A stretch of 16,872 nucleotides of DNA. It comes from Christensenella sp. Lineage in GTDB: Bacteria; Bacillota; Clostridia; Christensenellales; Maliibacteriaceae. The translations under genes and the position numbers were made by a program. The notes below the pieces were generated by a model. It was not told the DNA's origin, did no database searches, and worked only from the letters and a program-made list of their open reading frames with translations. Position 1 is the first letter of the stretch. Each line of letters starts with the position of its first letter. Shown here one piece after another: positions 7,333 through 13,659 of this stretch. The stretch spans positions 3,422-20,293 of the forward strand of contig JAHZHV010000045.1 in the NCBI GenBank assembly GCA_019420085.1. Reading direction: 5' to 3'.

Positions 7333-8094
7333 TCAGATTCGCAAGGCGAATACGGCAGACAACAGGCCGACAATGCAGGCCGCGCTGCCGATCAGCAGCC
7401 TGCCGGGCAGTTCCAGCGGCAGGTACATAAAGCAAACTACCCCGCTTGCCAGCAGCAGCATGGCGATAAAAAACAGTGCAAGACGCAGTGAAAAATTGCG
7501 ATGACGGCGCAGATTGCGGCGGCAAACACGGCGTGCACTTCCCAAAGCCTTGGCGGCGGCATGGCGTTCAAATGCATAGGCGTCTTCAAGCATGGGCAGG
7601 TATTCATCGGCAGCCATGGCGCGCGTGCGTTCCATGGCACGCTGTGCGGATGCACATTGACGTGCATATACCTGTTCCAGCGGCGTAATGTTCAGCGCCA
7701 TGCGCTGGTTTTCCAGATACGCACGCAGATGCTGCAGCGTTGCCGTTGTAACACCCCACCACGCCCGATAGTCCTGCGGCATTGCCTGCGCCGCATGACG
7801 GAAGACATACAGCGCCTGATTATACTGATTGCGCTGCAAGAGCTGGTCGCCCTGGCGCAGCAGCGCGGCGCCGTCTGCAAGCGCATCCGGCTTTTCCCCG
7901 ACAAAGGAATGCTGGTCGCTCAGCGCGTCGGAAATGCCCGGCGTCGTGGCGGCGGGATCAAGATTCGACTGCTCCTGCGTGCGTTTTTTCAAAAGCAGAC
8001 GACAGCCGCACGAAGGGCACGACGCGGTGCCGCGATCTTCATCCGTGGCAAAGTCCTCCTTGCAGCGCGGACAGGTGATGGTGATCATACCCAT
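7333..8094 (-). CDS. Zinc-ribbon / TPR-like protein with two membrane helices
   Basis: The protein has 253 residues from the ATG at 8094 (GGAG about ten bases upstream; a second ATG lies two codons later). A zinc ribbon is formed by Cys8/Cys11 and Cys26/Cys29. A low-complexity linker runs to about 70, then a TPR-like helical pair at about 77-115 (GAALLRQGDQLLQRNQYNQALYVFRHAA is split by a typical turn). A helical, Arg-rich stretch follows, and two membrane helices lie at about 203-223 and 231-250. The ribbon and TPR part should face the cytoplasm. I do not recognise a named family; such proteins are common in Firmicutes and have no known job. It is the first gene of a probable operon with the M20-like gene and is transcribed divergently from lysA. 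Confidence 0.75.
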   Translation of the reverse strand: MGMITITCPRCKEDFATDEDRGTASCPSCGCRLLLKKRTQEQSNLDPAATTPGISDALSDQHSFVGEKPDALADGAALLRQGDQLLQRNQYNQALYVFRHAAQAMPQDYRAWWGVTTATLQHLRAYLENQRMALNITPLEQVYARQCASAQRAMERTRAMAADEYLPMLEDAYAFERHAAAKALGSARRVCRRNLRRHRNFSLRLALFFIAMLLLASGVVCFMYLPLELPGRLLIGSAACIVGLLSAVFALRI

Positions 8095-8138
8095 GAAAAA
8101 AACACTCCAGTTGCTGTACGTAAATTCGTTATCCAAAA

Positions 8139-8163
8139 TGTGCGGCATGTGCCGTGCGGCACA
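8139..8163. repeat. Overlapping inverted repeats (triple GGCA/TGCC half-sites)
   Basis: The 25-bp GC-rich stretch contains two overlapping dyads: GGCA-TG-TGCC (8144-8153) and GTGCCG-TG-CGGCAC (8149-8162). The middle half-site is shared, so only one hairpin can form at a time. It stands out from the AT-rich sequence around it and lies in the probable 5' leader or operator region of the leftward gene. Confidence 0.45.
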
Positions 8164-8295
8164 ATGCGACACTATATAGAATAAAATAGCATATTTTGCG
8201 AAATAAATACAGTACAAATTGTGCCCCGGTTGGCATGCACAACGCTATATATACGATTTTTTTTGGAAACATATGGGAAGACTGACTTTTGTCAA

Positions 8296-8323
8296 AGATG
8301 CAGTGGAATTGCTGCATTTTTTT
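8296..8323 (+). terminator. Terminator-like stem-loop upstream of lysA
   Basis: An 8-bp stem (AGATGCAG with CTGCATTT, one G-T pair) with an eight-base loop runs into a T-run. No gene precedes it on this strand. It would make sense only as an attenuator or the end of a short leader RNA from a promoter near 8230-8257. Confidence 0.35.
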
Positions 8324-8352
8324 GTTCACCGGCAGTGTTTGTATGATATACT
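8322..8352 (+). promoter_or_regulatory. Likely lysA promoter
   Basis: An extended -10, TG-A-TATACT (TATACT at 8347-8352). The -35 is poor: TTGTTC at 8322-8327 gives a 19-bp spacer, and TTCACC at 8325-8330 gives 16. An extended -10 can work with a weak -35. Confidence 0.5.
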
Positions 8353-8404
8353 CAAAAGGTATGGGCGCATTTTTTGCCCGGCAATGAAATCTGGGAGATA
8401 TGCA

Positions 8405-9628
8405 ATGCAGGAATTGTTTTTAACGGCGCAGCAGGCGCAGCGCCTTGTTGAAAAATATGGAAGTCCGCTGTATGTCTACAGCGAGGAAATTTTGCGGCGC
8501 TGCTGCCGTCAGGTAAAGAGTTTGCTTCGTGCGCCGGGATCGCATGTTTCTTACTCGGTGAAGGCCAATACGAACCTTTCGATTTTACGTATTGCGCGGC
8601 AGGAAGGCCTGTATGCCGATGCTATGAGCGAAGGGGAAATTGTGCTTTGCCGCATGGCGGGATTTACGCCGCAGGAGATTTTTTACGTTTGCAACAACGT
8701 TTCGCAGGCCGAGTTAAAGGGCGCGGTGCAAAGCGGTCTGGTTGTCAGTGTAGATTCGCTTTCGCAGCTGGAGACGTTGGGGAAGGTTTGCCCCGGGGCG
8801 CGCGCCGCAGTGCGTGTCAACACGGAATTTGGCGGCGGCCATCATGAAAAAGTGGTGACGGCCGGAAAAAAGACCAAATTTGGCGTGGAACTTTCCCTGA
8901 TGGAGCAGGTGCAGCAGACAGCCCGAAAGTATGATGTGCGTATCGTAGGACTGAATCAGCACATCGGTTCGGACGTGCGGGAACCGGATCTGTATGAAGC
9001 GGCATCCAACGTTCTAATTGATACGGCGCTTGCGTTTCCCGAACTGGAATTAATTGATTTTGGCGGTGGATTCTGGGTGCCCTATCGCCCGGAGGAAGCA
9101 TCGCTTGATCTGGATGGGATGCGTGCGATGTTTGACCGGCTGCATGCGCGCCTTGTCCGCGAACATCCAAACGGTGCGCATATTTCCATGCGTGCGGAGC
9201 CGGGCCGCTACGTTGTGGCTGAATGCGGCGTGCTCCTGGGTACGGTGGAGGCGGTCAAGCAAAATCACGGAAAGACATATGTCGGAACGGATATCGGGTT
9301 CAACGTTCTGGCACGTCCCATGCTGTATGATTCGTACCATCACATTGTCTTCCCGCAGCACGGTGCAAATGAGACGGTCGTTCCGCTTACGGTGACAGGC
9401 AACATCTGCGAAAGCGGAGACATTCTTGCCAAAGACCGGATGCTTGCCATGCCGCATGAGGGGGAAATCATTGCGGTGTTGACGGCAGGTGCTTACGGGT
9501 ATGCAATGAGCAGTTCCTATAATTGCCGGATGCGGCCTGCGGAAGTGCTGGTTGCCTGCGACGGCAGCGATACGCTGATACGAAGAAGGGAAACCGTCGA
9601 GGATCTGGCACGCATGATGCAGATTTAA
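8405..9628 (+). CDS. lysA: Diaminopimelate decarboxylase
   Basis: The enzyme converts meso-diaminopimelate to L-lysine and CO2 with pyridoxal phosphate, the last step of lysine synthesis, in the cytoplasm. The 407-residue protein shows the fold-III decarboxylase landmarks: PLP lysine K53 in SYSVKANTN, the GHHEKVVTAGKKTKFG substrate loop, HIGS at 186-189, the glycine loop DFGGGFWVPY, EPGRY at 265-269, and CESGD at 335-339 from the partner subunit. GAYGYAMSSSYNCRMRP lies near the end. The Glu-Ser-Gly-Asp segment favours diaminopimelate over ornithine or arginine as substrate. The start is the ATG at 8405, with GGGAG seven bases upstream. The longer open frame to 8219 would run through the promoter and stem-loop and is rejected. 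It probably heads an operon with the NYN gene (36 bp gap) and glnS. Confidence 0.9.
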   Translation: MQELFLTAQQAQRLVEKYGSPLYVYSEEILRRCCRQVKSLLRAPGSHVSYSVKANTNLSILRIARQEGLYADAMSEGEIVLCRMAGFTPQEIFYVCNNVSQAELKGAVQSGLVVSVDSLSQLETLGKVCPGARAAVRVNTEFGGGHHEKVVTAGKKTKFGVELSLMEQVQQTARKYDVRIVGLNQHIGSDVREPDLYEAASNVLIDTALAFPELELIDFGGGFWVPYRPEEASLDLDGMRAMFDRLHARLVREHPNGAHISMRAEPGRYVVAECGVLLGTVEAVKQNHGKTYVGTDIGFNVLARPMLYDSYHHIVFPQHGANETVVPLTVTGNICESGDILAKDRMLAMPHEGEIIAVLTAGAYGYAMSSSYNCRMRPAEVLVACDGSDTLIRRRETVEDLARMMQI

Positions 9629-9664
9629 GGCGCCTTGGTTTGGATAAGGAGTAGTGGTTTATAC

Positions 9665-10657
9665 TTGGAACAATCATCAAAAAGAAATTTTGCCGTGTTC
9701 ATCGATATGGAAAATGTGGGCGGCAAACGCGTTGCGCTTGAGACGATTATTGAGACGCTTAAGATCCGGGGCGATATCTGGATCGGACGCGTCTACGGCT
9801 ATTGCGAACGGTATTCGGATTTAAAGGAAGTACTTTTGAGCAATACATTCTCAGCCGTGCCGTCTCTGCGTTATGGATCCAGTCAGAAAAACAGCCTGGA
9901 TATTCAGCTGGTTGTCGATGCGCTGGACGTTGCGTTTTCCAATCCGAAGATTGACAGTTTCTGTATCGTCAGCGGCGACAGTGATTTCACGCCGCTTGTT
10001 GGGCGGCTCAAGGCGATGGGCAAGTATGTGCTGGGAATTTCGCGCAGTGAATCGGCGTCCAATGTCTTTATCAGCGCCTGTAATGAGTTTTTGTTTCTGG
10101 AATCCGTGCGGCAAAAGCCTGCGCGCGTGGAACAGGTGGATGACACGGATGATGATGAGCGCGTCCTGCTGCGGCAGATTGAGACAATCCTGGCAGAACA
10201 GACCGATGCAAGCGGCTATATGCTGGCAAGCGTGCTGAAAAACGTGTTGACGCGCCTTCGCCCGGATTTTAATGAGCGCAGCTATGGTTATAATCTGTTT
10301 GGCAGACTGCTTATCGCGTTGGAGGAAAAATACGGGACGATTCATTGTGAAACCGACCACTATAGCTTGAAGGTCAGTCTGGCAACGCCGAATCAAAAGC
10401 GCGGCGGTTCAAAGGCGATGCGGCGCGGCAATTGGATCGAGCAGGTACAGGAGATCCTGGACCGACTCAAGGCCGACGGATTTGAACGCGTCAATCCAAG
10501 CATCATCAAGGAGAGCATTTGCGATGTCTATCCTGATTTCAGTGAACGCGAGGCCGGGTACCGCAAGTTCAGCGACATGATGAAAGCGCTGGAACGCGCG
10601 GGACGCATCCGCATTTCTACGGATGAGTCTATGAATATGTTGATTACGATCCTGTGA
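9665..10657 (+). CDS. NYN-domain putative RNase with two OST-HTH/LOTUS domains
   Basis: The protein has 330 residues. The N-terminal NYN (LabA/DUF88-like, PIN-fold) domain covers about 8-148. Its acidic site is visible as D14 in VFIDMENVGG, D79/D85 in SLDIQLVVDALD, and D105/D107 in VSGDSDFTPLV. Two winged-helix OST-HTH (LOTUS) domains follow, at about 165-235 (SYGYNLFGRLL) and 257-330 (EAGYRKFSDMM). NYN domains are metal-dependent RNases, and LOTUS domains bind RNA or protein partners, so a role in RNA decay or processing is inferred; the target is unknown. TTG at 9665 is the best start (AAGGAG at 9646-9651, 13 bases away, rather long). A TTG at 9635 lies upstream of that site and has none of its own. 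Tight spacing links it to lysA and glnS. Confidence 0.85.
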   Translation: MEQSSKRNFAVFIDMENVGGKRVALETIIETLKIRGDIWIGRVYGYCERYSDLKEVLLSNTFSAVPSLRYGSSQKNSLDIQLVVDALDVAFSNPKIDSFCIVSGDSDFTPLVGRLKAMGKYVLGISRSESASNVFISACNEFLFLESVRQKPARVEQVDDTDDDERVLLRQIETILAEQTDASGYMLASVLKNVLTRLRPDFNERSYGYNLFGRLLIALEEKYGTIHCETDHYSLKVSLATPNQKRGGSKAMRRGNWIEQVQEILDRLKADGFERVNPSIIKESICDVYPDFSEREAGYRKFSDMMKALERAGRIRISTDESMNMLITIL

Positions 10658-10692
10658 CCGACTTGATATTGTGTAAAGAAAGGCAAACGCAT

Positions 10693-12354
10693 ATGGAAAA
10701 CATCACGGCATCCAACTTTATTGAGGAAGAAGTAATAAAAGACCTGCAAAACGACCGGTTCGGCCGTCCCATTCAGATGCGGTTTCCACCTGAGCCGAAC
10801 GGTTATTTGCATATCGGCCACGCAAAGGCCATCTGCATTGACTTTCTGACGGCGAAAAAGTTCGGCGGTAAGTGCAATCTGCGTTTTGATGATACGAACC
10901 CGACCAAAGAAGATACGGAATATGTCGATTCGATTCAGAATGACATTCGCTGGCTTGGCTTTTCGTGGGATGCGCTGCGCTATGCCTCCAGTTACTTTGA
11001 GACGTTTTATGATTGCGCCGTGCGCCTGATCCGTGCCGGCAAGGCGTATGTATGCGACCTGACTGCAGAGCAGATGCGTGAGTATCGCGGTACGCTGACG
11101 GAACCCGGAACGGAAAGCCCCTATAGAAATCGCAGCGTGGAGGAAAATCTGGACTTGTTTGCGCGCATGCGCGCGGGCGAATTTCCGGACGGCGCGCGCG
11201 TACTTCGTGCGAAGATTGACATGGCATCACCCAATATGAACATGCGTGATCCGGTTTTGTATCGCATCAATCACATGCCGCATCATCAGACGGGTGACGC
11301 ATGGTGCATTTATCCGATGTATGATTTTGCCCATCCCATTGAGGATGCGGTGGAGAATGTAACGCACTCGCTGTGTTCACTGGAATTTGAAGATCATCGT
11401 CCGCTGTACGACTGGGTGCTGGAAAACTGCGGTTTTGAACGGCCGCCGCGTCAGATTGAATTCGCACGCCTGAATATCACGCGCGTTCCGATGAGCAAGC
11501 GTTATTTGCGCCGTCTGGTCGAAGAGGGGCTTGTCGAAGGATGGGATGATCCGCGTATGCCGACGCTGGCAGGGCTTCGGCGCCGGGGTTATACGCCCGA
11601 ATCGATCATTGATTTTTGCCAGCGTGCGGGTGTGGCAAAGGCAAACTCGGAAGTTGACGCCGCCTTGCTGGAGCATTGCCTGCGTGAGGATGCAAAAATG
11701 CGTGCGCCGCGCCTGATGGCAGTTTTAAATCCGTTGCCGGTGGAGCTGATCAATTATCCGGAGCAGGGCGAGATGCTGGAAATTGAAAACAATCCGGAGA
11801 ATCCGCAAATGGGAACACGGCAGGTATCGTTCTCGCGCAATCTGTACATTGAGCGGGATGACTTCATGCTCGATCCGCCCAAGAAGTTTTTCCGTCTGGC
11901 GCCGGGGCGTGAGGTGCGCCTCAAGGGTGCGTATATCATCCGCTGCGAGGAGGTTGTCACCGATGAAGCGGGCAATGTAACGGCTTTAAAGTGCTCGGTG
12001 GATCTTTCCTCCAAAAGCGGCATGCCCGGTGCGGAACGCAAGGTCAAGGGAACGCTGCATTGGGTTGATGCTGCGACGGCTGTCCCGGCGACAGTACGGT
12101 TGTATGATTATCTGCTGATGCCGGACGATGGGGAAACGCATGACGTGACGGAACGCTTTAATGCGGATTCCATACAGGTATGCGATCACGCGTTTGTTGA
12201 ACCTGCGCTGGCAAAGGTGGATGCGCCTTTCCTGTGTCAGTTCCTGCGTTTGGGCTATTTCTGTGCGGACAGTGTGCACCACAGTGCTGAAAAGCCGGTG
12301 TTTAACCGGACGGTGGGTCTGAAGGATTCCTGGGCAAAGACGCAGAAGAAGTAA
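10693..12354 (+). CDS. glnS: Glutaminyl-tRNA synthetase
   Basis: A class I synthetase that charges tRNA-Gln with glutamine. The 553-residue length matches the E. coli enzyme. The signature PPEPNGYLHIGHAK (HIGH at 40-43), RFDDTNPTKEDTEYV, LRAKIDMASPN, WCIYPMYDFAHPIEDA, the KMSKS-type loop VPMSK (about 265-269), GWDDPRMPTLAGLRRRGYT and the C-terminal EKPVFNRTVGLKDSWAK all fit GlnRS rather than GluRS. The ATG at 10693 is chosen because it matches the family N-terminus (NFI..EVIKDL) and follows an AAGAAAGG site; a GTG at 10654 overlapping the previous stop is less likely. It is probably the last gene of the lysA operon. Many Firmicutes use the GatCAB route instead and lack GlnRS, so its presence is informative about lineage or transfer. 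Confidence 0.95.
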   Translation: MENITASNFIEEEVIKDLQNDRFGRPIQMRFPPEPNGYLHIGHAKAICIDFLTAKKFGGKCNLRFDDTNPTKEDTEYVDSIQNDIRWLGFSWDALRYASSYFETFYDCAVRLIRAGKAYVCDLTAEQMREYRGTLTEPGTESPYRNRSVEENLDLFARMRAGEFPDGARVLRAKIDMASPNMNMRDPVLYRINHMPHHQTGDAWCIYPMYDFAHPIEDAVENVTHSLCSLEFEDHRPLYDWVLENCGFERPPRQIEFARLNITRVPMSKRYLRRLVEEGLVEGWDDPRMPTLAGLRRRGYTPESIIDFCQRAGVAKANSEVDAALLEHCLREDAKMRAPRLMAVLNPLPVELINYPEQGEMLEIENNPENPQMGTRQVSFSRNLYIERDDFMLDPPKKFFRLAPGREVRLKGAYIIRCEEVVTDEAGNVTALKCSVDLSSKSGMPGAERKVKGTLHWVDAATAVPATVRLYDYLLMPDDGETHDVTERFNADSIQVCDHAFVEPALAKVDAPFLCQFLRLGYFCADSVHHSAEKPVFNRTVGLKDSWAKTQKK

Positions 12355-12360
12355 GAAGTG

Positions 12361-12402
12361 AAAAAGCCTGCGGCAACGGATGATCGTTGCCGCAGGCTTT
12401 TT
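12361..12402. terminator. Bidirectional rho-independent terminator
   Basis: A perfect 18-bp stem (12361-12378 with 12385-12402, six-base loop) flanked by A-run and T-run. It serves glnS on the plus strand and the TerB-like gene on the minus strand. Confidence 0.92.
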
Positions 12403-12420
12403 TGATATGGGAAAACAAAA

Positions 12421-13005
12421 TTATTGTTGCTCGCTGTTTGCAGCATTTGGTGCATCGGATGATGCAGCAGCCTGTGCAGCAGTGGCATCATACTGTGCCT
12501 GTGCTTGTGCAGTTTTATCCTGGATTGTCTGCTGCAGCATCGAAAGATAAGTGGAAAAATCACGTCGTTCCTGTTCGTCGATTGTTTCATCACAACAGAC
12601 AAACGCGCTGCCCAGTGCATGATACACGCGAAGCAGTGCCATTGCAGAGCCGGGGTTGCGTCCGCTTTTGGACAAGATATAACAATCGGTATCCAACAGC
12701 ACGCCCAAAGAGAATGGAATGGTTGTTTCAAACGTCTCGTGCGTCAATTCAAATTTTTCAACGAGAGAGGCAATCGTTTCCGATTCAAAGTTATATCCCA
12801 AATAATCGCGAAAGAACTGTGCTTCCTGCGGTGTGATCGTATCATCGGAAACGCTGAGAAACAGCAGAAATTTGACCATGTCAAGACGAAGAAACTGTGC
12901 CGTTTTTTCTTCGCGCCCCTGCCGTGCGACGCCCAAACCGGCTTCATCGAGCACATCTCCGAATGCAAGTGCTTCTCCAACCATTTGCCGCAGCTCCCGA
13001 TTCAT
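12421..13005 (-). CDS. TerB-like acidic helical protein
   Basis: The protein has 194 residues from the ATG at 13005, with GGAGG eight bases upstream; the frame continues further but without a ribosome site. It has no signal peptide or membrane helix. Two related helical units with acidic turns are visible: LLFLSVSDDTITPQEAQFFRDYL (about 47-69) and SAFVCCDETIDEQERRDFSTYL (about 132-153). This is the pattern of TerB-type domains, whose acidic loops bind metal. The middle part has hydrophobic residues at helical spacing. The tail from about 163 is Ala/Gln/Ser-rich and probably disordered. The TerB assignment is by pattern only. Similar domains in Clostridia occur beside AAA ATPases or stress proteins, none of which is next to it here. 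It has a good promoter and a terminator, so it is a single-gene unit. Confidence 0.65.
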   Translation of the reverse strand: MNRELRQMVGEALAFGDVLDEAGLGVARQGREEKTAQFLRLDMVKFLLFLSVSDDTITPQEAQFFRDYLGYNFESETIASLVEKFELTHETFETTIPFSLGVLLDTDCYILSKSGRNPGSAMALLRVYHALGSAFVCCDETIDEQERRDFSTYLSMLQQTIQDKTAQAQAQYDATAAQAAASSDAPNAANSEQQ

Positions 13006-13044
13006 TCGATCATCCTCCGTGTTTGTATAAAAAGTCATATTTGT

Positions 13045-13073
13045 ATTATGCGCATAAGCATTGCGAAAGTCAA
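13045..13073 (-). promoter_or_regulatory. Promoter of the TerB-like gene
   Basis: On the minus strand TTGACT (13073-13068), a 17-bp spacer and CATAAT (13050-13045): near-consensus sigma-A elements at ideal spacing, about 40 bp before the start. Confidence 0.8.
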
Positions 13074-13074
13074 C

Positions 13075-13108
13075 AAAAAGAGGGAGTCGGAACATGTGTC
13101 CGACTCCC
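13075..13108 (-). terminator. Terminator of the AllA-like cupin gene
   Basis: A perfect 9-bp stem (13082-13090 with 13100-13108, nine-base loop), followed on the minus strand by TC and five Ts (13075-13079). It ends one base before the -35 box of the next promoter. Confidence 0.85.
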
Positions 13109-13127
13109 AATTTTGGGGGTATGATGA

Positions 13128-13595
13128 TTAGAATTCAATCGCCTCGTCAAGCTCGGCGACGAAACAATCATGCGTGTAAGTATAGGGGGGCAGAATGACA
13201 ATGCCATGCAGGCGCTTGTCGCCCAGCGCAAAGGGAGCCATATGCCATACCTTGCGCTTGATGCGGCAGTATGCACCGGCGGGCAGCAGGAACAGCTCGA
13301 TGTCTGCGGCCTTGGGCGAATCGCTGGGCAGCCCCACGTGCATTACGACGTCTTCTTCAAATCCGCCGTAAATTTCTTCGGTGTCATTGTGGAATTCGCT
13401 TCTGTCTACCACACGGGGACGCGGGGACACGCCCTGCAGCGTTACGGCTGTCAGCGGGCAGCCGAGCTTGGCGACAAGCGAGTCTTCCTTATAGAAGTTC
13501 ACCGGGTCATTCATCGTGTCGATTTCTTCCCAGGTGATATAGGTGCCATAGGGGCGGAAGTTTTCATGCGTCATGGTTTTGACTTCTTTTTTCAT
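13128..13595 (-). CDS. AllA/ureidoglycolate-lyase-like cupin protein
   Basis: The protein has 155 residues, predicted cytoplasmic. The beta-rich pattern resembles the ureidoglycolate lyase (AllA) cupin superfamily: EIYGGFEEDVVMHVG, then ELFLLPAGAYCRIKRKVWHMAPFALGD, then HGIVILPPYTYTHDC. AllA releases glyoxylate and urea from ureidoglycolate, but the usual allantoin genes (allB, allC, hyuA-type) are absent nearby, so the substrate is open and may be a sugar acid or another small oxo-acid derivative. The ATG at 13595 follows an AAAGGAA site by ten bases; a second ATG seven codons in has a poorer site. It has its own likely promoter and a terminator, 60 bp after the PHP gene. Confidence 0.6.
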   Translation of the reverse strand: MKKEVKTMTHENFRPYGTYITWEEIDTMNDPVNFYKEDSLVAKLGCPLTAVTLQGVSPRPRVVDRSEFHNDTEEIYGGFEEDVVMHVGLPSDSPKAADIELFLLPAGAYCRIKRKVWHMAPFALGDKRLHGIVILPPYTYTHDCFVAELDEAIEF

Positions 13596-13631
13596 GACAG
13601 TACAGTTCCTTTCGTTGTGAATTGCGTTGCT

Positions 13632-13659
13632 ATTTTAAGGCCTGCAGCCTCAAAATCAA
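13632..13659 (-). promoter_or_regulatory. Candidate promoter of the AllA-like cupin gene
   Basis: On the minus strand TTGATT (13659-13654), a 16-bp spacer and TAAAAT (13637-13632). The -35 overlaps the stop codon of the PHP gene. The spacer also forms a short GAGGC/GCCTT stem, which has no T-run after it and so is not called a terminator. Confidence 0.45.

Larger units (their letters stand above)
8095..8404. promoter_or_regulatory. Divergent intergenic region between the zinc-ribbon/TPR gene and lysA
   Basis: This 310-bp region has no convincing gene. It holds a GC-rich triple half-site at 8139-8163, an AT-rich stretch at 8165-8220 that probably carries the leftward promoter (TATATA-like at 8173-8178 on the minus strand), a possible rightward promoter (TTGGCA 8230-8235, TACGAT 8252-8257), a stem-loop with T-run at 8296-8323 and the likely lysA promoter at 8322-8352. 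No lysine riboswitch (L-box) pattern was recognised. Confidence 0.5.

Noticed and set aside
7501..8184. Plus-strand open frame of 227 codons opposite the zinc-ribbon/TPR gene
   Set aside because: The minus frame carries Cys pairs, a TPR-like region and two membrane helices; the plus frame shows no motif.
8219..8404. N-terminal extension of LysA to the TTG at 8219
   Set aside because: It would run through the stem-loop and the extended -10 promoter and adds 62 residues unlike the family; the ATG at 8405 has a good ribosome site.
8095..8404. Lysine riboswitch upstream of lysA
   Set aside because: The conserved L-box core and multi-stem layout (about 170-200 nt) were not recognised; only one short stem-loop is seen.
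12421..12510. GCA-rich low-complexity stretch as a tandem repeat
   Set aside because: It is the Ala/Gln-rich tail of the TerB-like protein without a fixed repeat unit.
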